64,000 nt of DNA from Axinella damicornis (GCA_963931865.1 OZ007513.1:2957914-3021913), one strand, 5' to 3'; shown: positions 24,360 through 34,974, counted from the first letter of the stretch. Notes: generated from the letters alone by a model not told the origin. Numbers and translations: made by a program.

Positions 24360-25008
24360 TTTTACGATCAAGGATCTGGAATCCCAGCTCATGGAGCCAT
24401 TTGCGACCTGTTTCAATGGAAATATGGCGTGGATATCCAGGTGTGAGGACATGATTTGGCAGGAGTTTCGTTAACCCATTTGGAGAATGAACCAGCTGTC
24501 ATGTTGGCTCTTCTCTTCACACAGTCATGTATTCTCTCTAACGTAGTTGGTAGCAATTTTACTGAGCTCTTCATTGTGCCACAATACTCCGTCTCACTGA
24601 TATTTCCCTTGCATGGTGTCAGAGAATTCTCCCTTATTGGCGATGAATAGTGAGTGACCTCCACTCTCTCACAGTGCGATCACACTTACCAATTACAGTT
24701 CCAATCATCTTCGCAGCTTCAGTCAGCTGAAACTGCAATATGTTGACGAGTAAATACCAAAGCAGAATCGACAACGAAAGGAGATCATCCCTGCCAAGCA
24801 ATTCCACCCATTCTTGGGAGTAGCTATGGATGCTGACTTCCTCATTGAATTCTTCCTCTTCTTGGTCAAAAGTATCATCATCTTCAGAGTCATAATCACT
24901 AAAAGTAGGGATGGTTTCAGTTGCACTCGCAGATGATTGTGGATGTCCACTGTCAACGGTAGAACTGGACTCTTCCTTCTTCCTCCTTGCTTGCCTTAGT
25001 ACTTCCAT
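24360..25008 (-). pseudogene. DDE transposase, N-terminal fragment
   Basis: The minus strand from 25008 reads MEVLRQARRKKEESSSTVDS, an acidic region (FSDYDSEDDDTFDQEEEE), then EWVELLGRDDLLSLSILLWY, QLTEAAKMIGTVIGKCDRTV and REW before a stop. The next block (24650-24420) gives NMTAGSFSKWVNET and, after shifts, KGTYVDRHERSDVVEY. Together these match the N-terminal half of the same transposon protein family as 23690-24235, which lies on the other strand, so the element has been rearranged. The first 115 residues are intact, including the DNA-binding-like helical part. Confidence 0.65.
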
Positions 25009-25522
25009 CTTCTTCTTCCTTCCTTTTCGACTTGGGAGGCATTTCAGCTACAAACAACAGTGTAGTCTTCAGCAAAAAAGAGTCAAGGATCTCAGTTATC
25101 AAGTCTCTCAGAATACGCAACAAACGGGATGAGCTTTAATTAGAAACAAACTTGCAAACCTGCAATCTGATTGGTTGAACTCAAAACGTGACAATTTTTT
25201 ATTACCCGTTAGGAAAAATCTGCACAATAAATTTTTCAATTGTAGTTAGGGGGTATAGCCCTTCATTTGTCTTATAATTTTAGTCGTAGTTTGGAAGTTT
25301 ATGGCTGGTTGCACTATTGTAGTGTTCTTATGTGGCCTTTATATTGTACTTAATTCATTTTGGCACTCTGCATCATTTACAGTCCTGCCCTTAGCGCAGT
25401 TTGTCCGTTACTCATCCGTTTCTATTAACCGATCCTTTTTGAATACGCTGCACTGTAAAACTATTAATAATAAAAACAGAGAACCAAATTTTGCATCCAG
25501 CTGCAGTGAACATTAGACTGGA

Positions 25523-25927
25523 GCTAAAACAGAAGAGGACTCTGTTCCACTGCCTGATCCCTTCCCATTGCCAAAGCACTACCCTCATCTCCTTGAGGAA
25601 GCTCTCAGTAAAGGGAAGATGCCGCACACTGGCAAAAGCAGGCATTCATCACTGAGGTTGCCTCACATATGCTATGATTCAAGCGTTAGGGATGACTATG
25701 TTGACAGTAAACCTGCTTCAAGTCAGCCACTAATAGGCACTGATCCAGTTGACCAATCCGATTCTGATGAGTCTCTATTTTCAGTTTTAGATCGTAGTGC
25801 TAAAAGATACTTGGACGTTGATGAGAGTTACTGTGACATTCATACAACAGTTGTCACAGACAAAGACCGACATATTGAAGTATTAGTTGCTGGCGAAAGA
25901 CAGGACACCAGTGGAATCGTCAACTGA
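25523..25927 (+). pseudogene. ORF with LPDPFPLPKHY motif, transposon-associated
   Basis: An open frame upstream of the first ATG (25568) reads EEDSVPLPDPFPLPKHYPHL and LEEALSKGKMPHTGKSRHSS, then runs through unrelated acidic sequence (DPVDQSDSDESLFSVLD) to a stop at 25927. From memory, the DPFPLPKHY...AL..GKM block starts a conserved region in multicopy animal ORFs; the expected following part (YP...Y...) is absent, so it looks truncated or rearranged. A second frame continues (TEEHFSKLHRCELKSSSLDQ, then VETLEEKVWEMKQEM, coiled-coil-like) to about 26060. No host function can be given. Confidence 0.4.
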
Positions 25928-26060
25928 AGAACACTTTTCAAAGCTACATAGATGTGAACTCAAGTCATCATCTCTGGACCAAGTTGAAACACTAGAAGAG
26001 AAGGTATGGGAAATGAAGCAAGAAATGACCAAAGTCCAAAGAGAAACTAGTATGGCAGTA

Positions 26061-26743
26061 TAACAGGTTAGAAATTTTGGGCAGAACAAAATTCTTGAGG
26101 ACGGTTCTCGTGGTGGAGCAGTATTAATGGCTGCAATACGAGGACAGCATAGCTATAAATGATCGTAGTCTGTGTGTATATGACATTGTGACAATTATCA
26201 CCACATTGTAATTAAATGTTTTGTTTATGCCGCTACATGTCTGATAACGTTTTACCGACTGATGCTGCAAGGGGGGGGGGGGGGGGGGATCAATGGTTTG
26301 GGCCGTAGGAACAATCCTCGTCCGGCACCGGGTATGCAACTCTTCGCAATCATTAGGTGTGCCTCATTCAAATGACCATGTTGATTGGCGCCACCAACTG
26401 CATGCAGCGCCGGGACGTTGCATGTGGAGATCGTTCACCGTATAGATTTGTGACAAGCTTTGGTGAAGTAACATACCTGACTAGAATCAGAGGATCTGCA
26501 TGAAGAAAACGGGGACACTGGTACTGGTGGTTTGAACAGGTGTTCATGAGATGGCTGATGGATGAGTAAATTGGACTGCAGACTCCCCTAGGACAGACGA
26601 AACAATCGGGAGCTATGGGTGGATGGCATGAATTGATACTTTTCAACTTGACCAATGCAGGCAGAAGCATTATCATCTATCCTCATTACAAAAAATTGTA
26701 TTTGCTGCAAGCGAGACTGGAAATCAGAGAATACGAGTGAAGA
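26061..26743. other. No supported gene; short poly(G) run
   Basis: An 18-bp G run lies at 26271-26288. A minus frame at 26368-26676 has a cysteine-rich start (APDCFVCPRGVC) but no further support. Confidence 0.45.
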
Positions 26744-27691
26744 ATGAGTGCGGTGAAGACTACGAAGCCTAAGACTGTCATGGCGCGAACGAAGCAGACA
26801 GCTAGCAAGCCAGTAGCAGCTACTAGTGGTGCAAGGCCAAAAAAAACGAGCAAGAAAGCGACTATTTCAAATTCAAACCCAGCTGCAACCCACACCTGCC
26901 CCATTTGCCTGGAGCACCACCAATCATACCCTCAACCTCCACCACAGTCCCCCGTTATCCTCAACCTCCACCACCGTCCCTGTATCATCAACCTCCACCA
27001 CTGTCCCTGTATCCTCAACCTCCACACCGTCCCTGTATCCTCAACCTCCACCACCGTCTCTGTACCCTCAACCTCGACCACAGTCCCGTACCCTCAACCT
27101 CCACCACCATCCCTGTATCCTCAACCTCCACCACAGTCCCTGTATCCTCAACCTCCACCACCGTCCCTGTACCAGACTCCACCTCCCCTTTGGGTATGGG
27201 AGTCTGGGAGTCTGGTAGAGAATGGAACTGCTAACACTTCATTGCACATAACATACATACATATGTACCAGAGCTTGGTAATTTTCTGGGATCCTTTGGT
27301 GTGTACTTTAATTTCTGACAGACTCGATACCTGCGTCAAAGTACGCTTCCCTTCTTTCGGCTCAACCTCCACCACAGTCCCCGTACCCTCAACCTCCACC
27401 ACCGTCCCCGTTATCCTCAACCTCCACCACCGTCCCCGTTATCCTCAACCTCCACCACCGTCCCCGTACCCTCAACCTCCACCACCATCCCCGTACCCTC
27501 AACCTCCACCACAGTCCCTGTACCCTCAATCTCCACCACCATCCCCGTACCCTCAACCTCCACCACAGTCCCTGTATCCTCAACCTCCACCACCGTCCCC
27601 GTTATCCTCAACCTCCACCACCGTCCCTGTATCCTCAACCTCTACCACCATCCCCATACCCTCAACCTCCACCACAGTCCCCGTATCCTAA
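26744..27691 (+). CDS. ORF with histone H3 tail-like N-terminus, CxxC motif and proline-rich repeat
   Basis: The 315-codon ORF starts MSAVKTTKPKTV, and its second in-frame ATG (26780, good context gtcATGg) starts MARTKQTASK. Residues 14-22 are the first nine of histone H3 except serine for arginine-8. The next 20 residues (VAATSGARPKKTSKKA) are H3-tail-like in composition: short, Lys/Arg/Ala/Thr/Gly-rich. There is no histone fold. HTCPICLEHH follows (Cys 52 and 55, the start of a RING-like or zinc-ribbon motif without the rest). After that a 27-bp minisatellite encodes PQPPPxSLY-type repeats that slip between frames. The ORF's later part is therefore doubtful. A possible conserved end in another frame (PEVKVEMSITVDSSDEDG, 27743-27800) suggests the original C-terminus. 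It lies next to a pogo-like transposase remnant and could be transposon cargo. I do not know the family. Confidence 0.45.
   Translation: MSAVKTTKPKTVMARTKQTASKPVAATSGARPKKTSKKATISNSNPAATHTCPICLEHHQSYPQPPPQSPVILNLHHRPCIINLHHCPCILNLHTVPVSSTSTTVSVPSTSTTVPYPQPPPPSLYPQPPPQSLYPQPPPPSLYQTPPPLWVWESGSLVENGTANTSLHITYIHMYQSLVIFWDPLVCTLISDRLDTCVKVRFPSFGSTSTTVPVPSTSTTVPVILNLHHRPRYPQPPPPSPYPQPPPPSPYPQPPPQSLYPQSPPPSPYPQPPPQSLYPQPPPPSPLSSTSTTVPVSSTSTTIPIPSTSTTVPVS
26929..27177. repeat. 27-bp proline-coding minisatellite, block 1
   Basis: The unit is (a/g)tcctcaacctccaccacc followed by gtccctgt, about 9 copies with one- to three-base indels. Confidence 0.95.
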
Positions 27692-27737
27692 ACCTCCACC
27701 ACCGTCCCCGTTATCCTCAACCTCCACCAATGTCCCC
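27362..27737. repeat. 27-bp proline-coding minisatellite, block 2
   Basis: The same unit as block 1, about 14 copies, separated from it by 185 bp of unique sequence with an intron-like AT-rich centre. Confidence 0.95.
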
Positions 27738-28439
27738 GTACTCTGCACTCCAGAGGTTAAAGTGGAGATGTCAATAACAGTTGACTCTTCAGATGAAGAC
27801 GGTATGAAAGTGTTCCGCATGAAGCACCTATGACATGTGCATGCATAGGGCTTTGTTACTTTTCAACAGGTCCACTCAAGGGGAAGGTTGTTGTTTATAA
27901 TGAGTTGTGATCATATAACAGGAAATAACACTACTCACAATTCCTGTAGATGCAGATTATGCCCTTTCAAGCTTCCTCTGAAGCCCGAACCTCTCTAAGA
28001 CTTCCACTGGTAATAATGAGTTATGACTGTATAACAGGCAGAATGAAAATTACTAACCTACTCCCAATTCCTGTACAAGCAGGTGCCCAATCCTAGGGGA
28101 AATTCTTCCGTAATTGTATATAACATGACCCCACCAACAACCTACTTCCCTCAACATTCTGTTCATTGAGTGTTCGACCGACATTGCTGGAGTATCACAT
28201 TGCTCTGCTTATTGACCATTTGATTGACATTGCCAGAATACGCCAAAAGGTTGTTGGGTGTTCTCCACCAAACCCAAATGAACCCATCTGTCAGGTATGC
28301 TGGTGAGCTCATCTCCTTTCAGAAAGCTCAACGAAGAGAGGAGCTGTACTCCAGTCTGCTGGGTGAGGTGATGCAGCCGCTAATGTGAGATTAGACAATA
28401 AGATGTTACTATGAACTATTATTGGAAATAGAAATCAGC
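27738..28439. other. No intact gene; flank of the pogo-like remnant
   Basis: Begins with the possible SSDEDG-containing end noted under 26744. taataatgagttatgactgt-type blocks occur twice (27895 and 28012), a small duplication. Confidence 0.4.
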
Positions 28440-28820
28440 TAATAGAGTCCCCTGCTCAAATCTTCAACATCGATGAAATGGGGATGCCTCTCGACCATCG
28501 TCCACCAAAGTCATCACCAAGAGGCCAGAAGAAAGTTAGATATTGTACAAGTGGAAATAAGAGTCAGATAACATGATTGTTATCATGTACTGACCAGAAG
28601 GCACTGATGGCCGAGAAGCCCAAGTAAACAAACCATTTGTTAGTCCCAATACAGAATGGACTATAAGACACATTTACGGAAATTCATATTTGGTTGATAC
28701 AGAACTATTTTGTGGATGGCTATTACGCCATTTCCTGGAATATGCTTTGCATTATCAGATTAGCACTAGAATTGAACAGCAAATCAAGCATAGATCTCTT
28801 TGGCATTGGTGATGCTAAGG
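28440..28820 (+). pseudogene. pogo/Tigger-like DDE transposase remnant
   Basis: The plus strand reads IFNIDEMGMPLDHRPPKSSP and RGQKKVRYCTSGNKSQIT before a stop; after a gap it reads TELFCGWLLRHFLEYALHYQ. The first block is the canonical DDE_1 segment around the first catalytic aspartate (W/F N.DE.GM.LDH.PPK...KG.K..R.TSGNK.QIT). The second matches the W...HF stretch before the second aspartate, which is lost. Stops and a deletion between the blocks make it dead. Confidence 0.75.
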
Positions 28821-29029
28821 AAGGGCCAAGAGGTGTTCAACCGGTGAAATGTGAGGCACAATCTCTAAGGTGCATCACTACATATAAGTCACTGGCATAA
28901 AACAGTACAGCTGCAAATGGTGATCTGACTGTCCTGGAAAGAAAGACACTTTCAAGTTGCCTTGCTCTATGCTACACATTCAAGAATGGCCGGAAAAAAC
29001 CAGCACACCAGCACACCCCCACACCAGCA

Positions 29030-29272
29030 CACCCCTACTCCCACACTGGAAACAACCAGCACACCCCACTCCCACACTGGAAACAACCAGCACACCCCAC
29101 TCCCACACTGGAAACAACCAGCACACCCCCACTCCCACACTGGAAACAACCAGCACACCCCACTCCCACACTGGAAACAACCAGCACACCCCACTCCCAC
29201 ACTGGAAACAACCAGCACACCCCACTCCCACACTGGAAACAACCAGCACACCCCACTCCCACACTGGAAACC
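29030..29272. repeat. 31-bp minisatellite, about 8 copies
   Basis: The unit is cactcccacactggaaacaa followed by ccagcacaccc; it is almost perfectly homogeneous, so recently amplified. Its precursor (ccagcacacc, cacaccagca) is visible just upstream at 28999-29030. Open frames on both strands are artefacts. Confidence 0.95.
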
Positions 29273-30394
29273 CACACTGTAGCTCGGTCGATGCTCCTGA
29301 ACTTACGAGACGACAATGGATCATTCTAGATCTTTGATACACTAGCACAGTCAGTGTGTCCTGTGATTGCTGCCAAGCATTTGCCTGCATGCAGTAACGA
29401 TTGTCCTAGCTTTGTCAAAGCTCCCGTGGTCAGCTGGTGCATTGCATCCCATGCAGCCAGAAGTGCTAACTTAGTTACATATTAGCTTTTTCAGTGGTGT
29501 ACCACAGTGGGAGGTGAAGGCCAAGAGCAAGCTGGTCACATCCAACTCTGAATGCCGAAGCTTTTTCCACAGCCAGCAGCAGAGCACCATGACTCACTTT
29601 CTACTCTTACTACTCTGCTAGTGTCCCGTGATTGCTTGCTATTCTCTAGAGACAGCTGCACACACTGACAATATTTGTGCTTCTTTCAGAGCAGCTGGGC
29701 GATGGCAGAGCACCTGAGCTGAGGGCCTCATCGTAGGTTCCGACGGGAAGGAGTGAGTGGGTTGGATCAATCAGGTCAATGTGTGACTACGACGTTCAAT
29801 AGGTATCTAGGTGGGGAAGAACTGTGTGCAGTTTCCATGGAGGATGGGGAAACTTGTGTGTCATATTTTAGATACCCAGTACACCATGCAAGAAACAGTC
29901 CAGCTTGTCTGTGTAGGCTGGTGGCTCCTTCAGTGCCTCTGGACCCGTATACCAGGGTACCCATATGAGGGGTGGCATCACTGAATTTGGACACGTTCAC
30001 ATTGGCCCACAAACAGGAGGGTGTTATTACTGGAGAGATAGCGATGGATGACACTTGATTGAAGGTTAGTATGCAATATTAATACAGCAAGTGCCACCAC
30101 AATGATATCTTTCCAAGTAATTTTTAACTACTTGTAAAAATGTAAGTTGATTATGCTTATGCTGTACGATTAGTGAAGGTGCTTACAAATAATCTTTTGC
30201 GGATTGTTAGATTTTGTGTTCTTCTATTGTCAATAGAGTGATATCCTGCAGTGGCTAGCCGTGGCTGAGCAAAGCCAGAGGGCAGCTCAGATGAGTATAT
30301 ACATGTAGCTGTATTGGAACGTACAGTTACACTTTGCAGGGTGCTGTATAGTTGGTTCAGACCAATCTTTTTTTTTTGTTTAACCACTTGCTAG
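29273..30394. other. No gene proven; 5' flank of the coiled-coil exons
   Basis: The ORF at 29753-29968 is unsupported. 30178-30394 is the first copy of an approximately 290-bp tandem duplication whose second copy spans about 30462-30683. Confidence 0.45.
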
Positions 30395-30758
30395 ATACAG
30401 CAACTCAGCTCTCTCAAAAGGGAGCTCGACCTCCAAAACCAAAGACACTCATCCGAGGTAAGTGCTTGCAAATAATCTTCTACGGATTGTTAGAATTAGG
30501 TTAGAATTAGTGTTATTCTATTGTCAATAGAGTGATGTCCTGCAGCGGCTAGCCATGGCTGAGCAAAGCCAGAGGGCAGTGCAATACTACTGCTACGTAG
30601 CTGTATTGGAATGTACAGTTACACTTCGCAGGGTGCTGTATAGTTGGTTCAGATTAATGTTTCTTTGTTTAACCACTCGCTAGATTCGGCAGCTAAAAGC
30701 AGAGGTCAGCTCCCTGAAACAGGAGCTTGGCCTCCAAAAGCAGAAACACCAATCCGAG
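30395..30758 (+). CDS. Two tandem coiled-coil exons of a larger gene (partial)
   Basis: Exon A (30395-30457) reads IQQLSSLKRELDLQNQRHSS-E and exon B (30684-30758) reads IRQLKAEVSSLKQELGLQKQ then KHQSE. Both are phase 0 on each side, begin after a pyrimidine-rich ..tttgtttaaccactcgctag acceptor, and end at GAG/GTAAG. Exon A has lost four codons relative to B. The heptad pattern (L..EV..LK.EL.LQ..) predicts a coiled coil. The flanking introns are duplicated too, so an exon-plus-intron tandem duplication has extended the rod. Neighbouring exons were not identified and the parent gene is unknown. Confidence 0.6.
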
Positions 30759-30785
30759 GTAAGACAAGGCACAGTCATAAAACTC

Positions 30786-30960
30786 CAGGGGTGGCTGGTG
30801 GCCAAGTGGTTAAAGCAGTTGCCTGCAGGTTGCTGGTCCCACCATACAAGAGGAGGTTTTCACTCTGTCCTAGCAGTAATAAATTAGCCCTTAACTGCAC
30901 TCATGTACTTTAAATTGATCTTTTGGTGTATGGGGCCCTGCGTCTGGAATCATGACAATA
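30786..30960 (+). mobile_element. tRNA-derived SINE candidate
   Basis: ggtggccaagtggttaaagc is very close to the Ser/Leu tRNA A-box region (TGGCCGAGTGGTTAAGGC). About 50 bp later aggttttcactctgtcc is a degenerate B box. The stem bases do not pair as in a working tRNA, and an unrelated tail follows, so a SINE head is more likely than a tRNA gene. It sits in the intron after coiled-coil exon B. Confidence 0.5.
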
Positions 30961-31205
30961 TACGATTGTCCAGTTTTGGTTGGAAGTTCAGTTTTGTGGC
31001 TCTGTGAGAATAATAAGTGTTATCTTTTACGATCTAGTAGCAAACTCACTCAACGCGACAGACGGCTGTGTTGCAGTCATAAATTTCCGCTCACGTGACT
31101 CCTGATAAGATTTATTGCCAAGACTACATCTCTCTAAGGTATACTTCAACTTCGGAGGCTAAGAACTGTCGAACTGTAGTTAATTCATCTGCTAAGGGCG
31201 TCCTA

Positions 31206-32037
31206 CAGTAGCGGTCAGAAAAAAGTTCCCGTTCCGTTCCAGAATTACGAGCGTAATACGCTAGACAGTAATAAAGATACGGCAACGGAACGGAAGTCAA
31301 GCGTTATTACGGAAACGCTACGTAATTGCGTTCGAGCACTTCCGTAATTACTGTACGTGTGTTTTGACAGCTTGCCAGGGTGTGTTTTGACAGCTGACTT
31401 TGCGTGCACTACTAATTAGTCCTTTGACACTCGAGAGCAGTCATAACAAGGATCTACCATGGCTTCGAGGAAGACAACGGACCTCCCCATCTGAAGTGAA
31501 AGCCGGAACGCGGAACGGAAGTAAAATGCGAGCCGCGCGCTATATATCATCACCGTACGCGGGGCGTCTTTATTCACTGGACTGGTGGACTGGACTGGAC
31601 TCACCCAAAAATCTGTAAGATGCCTTTTTCAGTGTAGGACAGAAGCTAAGCATACTTATTTATTCACTAAAGTTGCTTGCATAGTCTGCTTTAGTGTCTT
31701 CCCTCGAGTCGGTAGAGGTCAAAGGTCACGTGCATATTTAATGAGCTTCAATGAAAAGATTAGAAGAGCATTTATTTTACCGCAGACATCGAACTCCAGC
31801 CTTTCGCTGAAGCATAGAAACAGAAAATAATATTTCTCTATCATCCACGACTGACTGAAGCGCATTTTGCTGGAGCTCATTAAATATGCACGTGCATGTG
31901 CTTCATACCGTAATAGCGCGATTACGGAACGTAAAAATTGAACGTAAAAACGGAACGATTACGAAACGCGAACGTTTATTAGCGTACTACGCTCGCAATA
32001 CCGGAACGGAACGGGAACTTTTTTCTGACCGCTACTG
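31206..32037. mobile_element. 832-bp Tc1/mariner-type MITE (TA target duplication)
   Basis: Ends cagtagcggtcagaaaaaag and its complement are followed inward by ttcccgttccgttcc, an inverted repeat of at least 35 bp, bounded by TA at 31204 and 32038. The interior is rich in gtaatacg/cgtaat motifs and codes for no transposase. Confidence 0.85.
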
Positions 32038-32399
32038 TACTATCGTTATATGGCTGCTAGGTCGAGTTATACTCAACCGCTCACCTTGGAACTCTCCCTG
32101 TTCTTGTGCCTATCGATGTCTGCCTTCCAGCGGGCGAGTTACTGGTGTTGATAGGACTGGGCCCAGACTGGCCGCCATACTATGACAAAACAGGGTCTGT
32201 TGGCTAGGGCTGAGCAATTATGCGATTATCTCTAAGCATCGCAATGGTGATTGCAGCAATCACGACTAGGCCTGCGCTAATTATGCATGCCTAATTGCAG
32301 AATAATAGGGACTTACCCGAATTGCACATTATTCGCGAATAATCGGGCCAGAAAACGGAAATAATTACTAGTGGGTGTGTAGTTTCAGCCACGTGGCTC

Positions 32400-32670
32400 A
32401 TGGCTGCCTTGTGTGAGTCTGATGCGGAGTGCTGTGGTGACCTTTCGTCGCTTTCGAGCTCCGAAACAGGAACAGAGGCTACAGAGCACAAGTCTACCTC
32501 CTGTGTGTCTCTGCTAGACCGCTTACGGAGCCCCAAGCCATCTGAGTTGGCTCGTAAACGAAGGCTACAGCAGCACAAAAGAGTCTGTTAGTTCAGCCAT
32601 CATTTGCTTCTTCGGAACGTATTTTCTCACTACTTAACAACTCCTTTGAGGCCAACTCAATAGAGGCCTG
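32400..32670 (+). pseudogene. hAT transposase remnant (start and C-terminal dimerisation block)
   Basis: The ATG at 32400 opens a 63-codon frame (MAALCESDAECCGDLSSLSS.., SLLDRLRSPKPSELARKRR). Directly after it, in another frame, lies LVQPSFASSERIFSLLNNSF. The last motif matches the hAT C-terminal dimerisation block (LVQPSSAAAERVFSLL). The middle of the transposase, with all catalytic residues, is deleted, so this is an internally deleted copy consistent with the hAT termini around it. Confidence 0.65.
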
Positions 32671-33029
32671 ATCAGAACAACCCCCAATATCCCCCTCAAG
32701 CTCCCCTCAAGCTCCCCCCCAGGTATATGCTAAAATAGTCATATCTACAGCAGAGTCTGATGTATTGACCTTTCAAAATGTAGCTGTTCATATTATCTTT
32801 CCTCATTCCAGCAGGGACAGCCCCCACCCCCGAATCAGCCACTGTGGATCATAGAATGATTTGATTTCCCAACTTATACAGCAGTTATTATAAAGCTATT
32901 ATTCTTTCACAGTTTCAGTTGAAAAATATGGATAGGATTGTGCCTCCGAATGCTGTTGTTAACGATAGCGGCATACCAGTACTTGTTCGAAGGAGAAGGG
33001 TTCACAACAACAACAACTGAGTGAGTGAA

Positions 33030-33240
33030 CTTACAGTCCCTCCCCTCACACTCATCCTCCCGTCCTGTCCCTCCCCTCCTCCCATCCTGTCCCTCCCCTC
33101 GCACTCGGAACTCTACTGTATATACTCCACCATTCTCCTCTTCCTCCCATCCATTCCCCGTATTCTCATGGTCACGCTCACCCTCCTATCCATTCCCGTA
33201 AATCATGCATGCCTGTCCTTCCCTCCTCCAGTCCCTCCCA
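33030..33240. repeat. Pyrimidine-rich simple sequence
   Basis: cctcccatcctgtccctccc-type repeats on the plus strand, near-pure pyrimidine; no gene. Confidence 0.7.
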
Positions 33241-33269
33241 TAAGAACCAAAACTTTATAACTGCTGCTA

Positions 33270-33889
33270 CAGTAGCGGCCAATATAAAGTTCCCGTAGCG
33301 TAAGCGTAATACGGTGTGACTACTGTGCAAGCGTACTAAAATTACTGTACGCCTACGTTTACATTGCGTAGTACGGTACGTTTTGCTGACTCGACAAATT
33401 TTCGCCACGTGCACCAACTACAGCTGCTCTTGCGAGTTGAGGAACGCTGCTGACACGAAGATACCACTTGCCTTTAGGTAGGTCCTTGCTACAGCTCATA
33501 CGTACGTTTTAGCCAGATCCTAGCAAGCTAGGTAGCGCAACAAGCAGTGCCACCTGGAAACACGATCGTACGATTGTCGATCGATCGCATGCCCGCGTTC
33601 TGCGTGCGGCGTCGCAAAATCACACAAGCTACAGCAACAGGACAAAGACTGGCTTGAAGCTGCAACCTTCCACTAGTGCATAACCAAGAATTGTTCGCTG
33701 CTGCCCAGGAACGACGACGATATAATGCCGTTTAGTATCGGCATACGCGATAGTACGCTAGCGCTCTGTAAACAGTAGCGTAATTACGCTAATTTTGCGT
33801 AAAGTCCGCCCCTTGCCTTACGGAAGCCATAAAGTACGTTACGCTTGTAATCCGCTTACGTTACGGGAACTTTATATTGACCGCTACTG
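33270..33889. mobile_element. 620-bp Tc1/mariner-type MITE (TA target duplication)
   Basis: Ends cagtagcggccaatataaag and its complement, continuing ttcccgtaacg, bounded by TA at 33268 and 33890. The terminal 10 bases equal those of the 31206 element but the rest differs, so these are two families mobilised by related transposases. Confidence 0.85.
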
Positions 33890-33927
33890 TATATAAGTGT
33901 TCAACTGTTCCAGCGTTGGTATGAGTA

Positions 33928-34923
33928 TGTAGCGAAGTTGATTAATAGTGAGGTAATGCATGTTGAACCATCTGGTAGGACCATACCGTATAGTGGGTTA
34001 TTTTCGTGGGGTGCCAATTTTCGTTATTTTCGTGACTCCTCGACAAGTCACAGAATTTTCAACCCACAGTCTCGCGCTGTGCAACACCTAGCTAGGGGCC
34101 GTCGTTCAAGTACATGTACACCGTATGGCTCTTCGTAGCTGTACCTGTGTGACTGCATCCCGTTGACAGTGTCCCCGATTGACAGGATCCTCTATCACCA
34201 GCTGTCCCTCGCCAGCTGCTCGCGTTGTGATGACTGGACCCCGGCGACGAAAACGAGGCCAGTAACTCTCGCCACAGCAAATCGATCAATACGGTTGCCA
34301 TTCTCGCGTTAGCATGTTAGTTCTTCTCCAACACTGGCCTCCCACATGTCTTTTACTGACGAAGTAGCGTCGCACTCACGCTGTACAGTGAAGCGCAATG
34401 TCGTTGAAACTGTACTTCGGCCATCAAACCATGTGTATTAATCATATTACGTCATCCGCGCCGATAGCGCTAGCGCGAACGCGGGGTGCCACGAAAATTA
34501 GAACCACGAAATTTAATTCTGACGACTGTATCCAGCATTTCCCGAAAATTTCCACCCACGAAAATAACCAGCTATACGGTATTTGTACATGTGAGCTTTA
34601 GAGTGGTTTTGGTTTGTGCTTCACACTTATGCATTACGCTTGCTGTATTCACTGGTTTCCTTCATCTGTCATGTGCTCATTTAGCTGAATACTCTTGTTG
34701 TACCTGTCACCTGTGATATCATCTGTGCTGGTGGAGACATGTGGTTTTACCATGGGTTTTGTACTTCCTGTTTGTGTTTGTATTTAAGCAGCCGCTTTGC
34801 TGCCTTGTATTCATGCCTTTATATATTCACCGATAAGATATTCCGAGCTCACTGTGAGAGTTAACCCCATCGCACCGCTGCAACAACACCGCGCTCCGGC
34901 AAGCTGCGCGCCGAGCTGTTACA
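33928..34923 (+). repeat. 5' LTR, interrupted by a 594-bp MITE
   Basis: LTR sequence breaks at ggaccaTA and resumes at TAtttgtacatg. The other LTR shows the uninterrupted target. Confidence 0.9.
33986..34579. mobile_element. 594-bp MITE inside the 5' LTR
   Basis: Ends ccgtatagtgggttattttcg / cgaaaataaccagctatacgg form an imperfect inverted repeat. The TA target duplication is confirmed by comparison with the intact 3' LTR site. The interior holds tttcgt and acgaaa motifs near both ends and no transposase. Confidence 0.9.
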
Positions 34924-34974
34924 CTGGCGTAGTCGGCAGGATTCCCAAAGCAACCGGAGACCTTCTGTTCCAAG

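Noticed and set aside
28957..29390. Thr/His/Pro-rich and Cys/Trp-rich ORFs
   Set aside because: Both strands of the 31-bp minisatellite are open; not genes.
30786..30860. Functional tRNA-Ser/Leu gene
   Set aside because: The A box is good, but stems do not pair and the B box is degenerate; better read as a SINE head.
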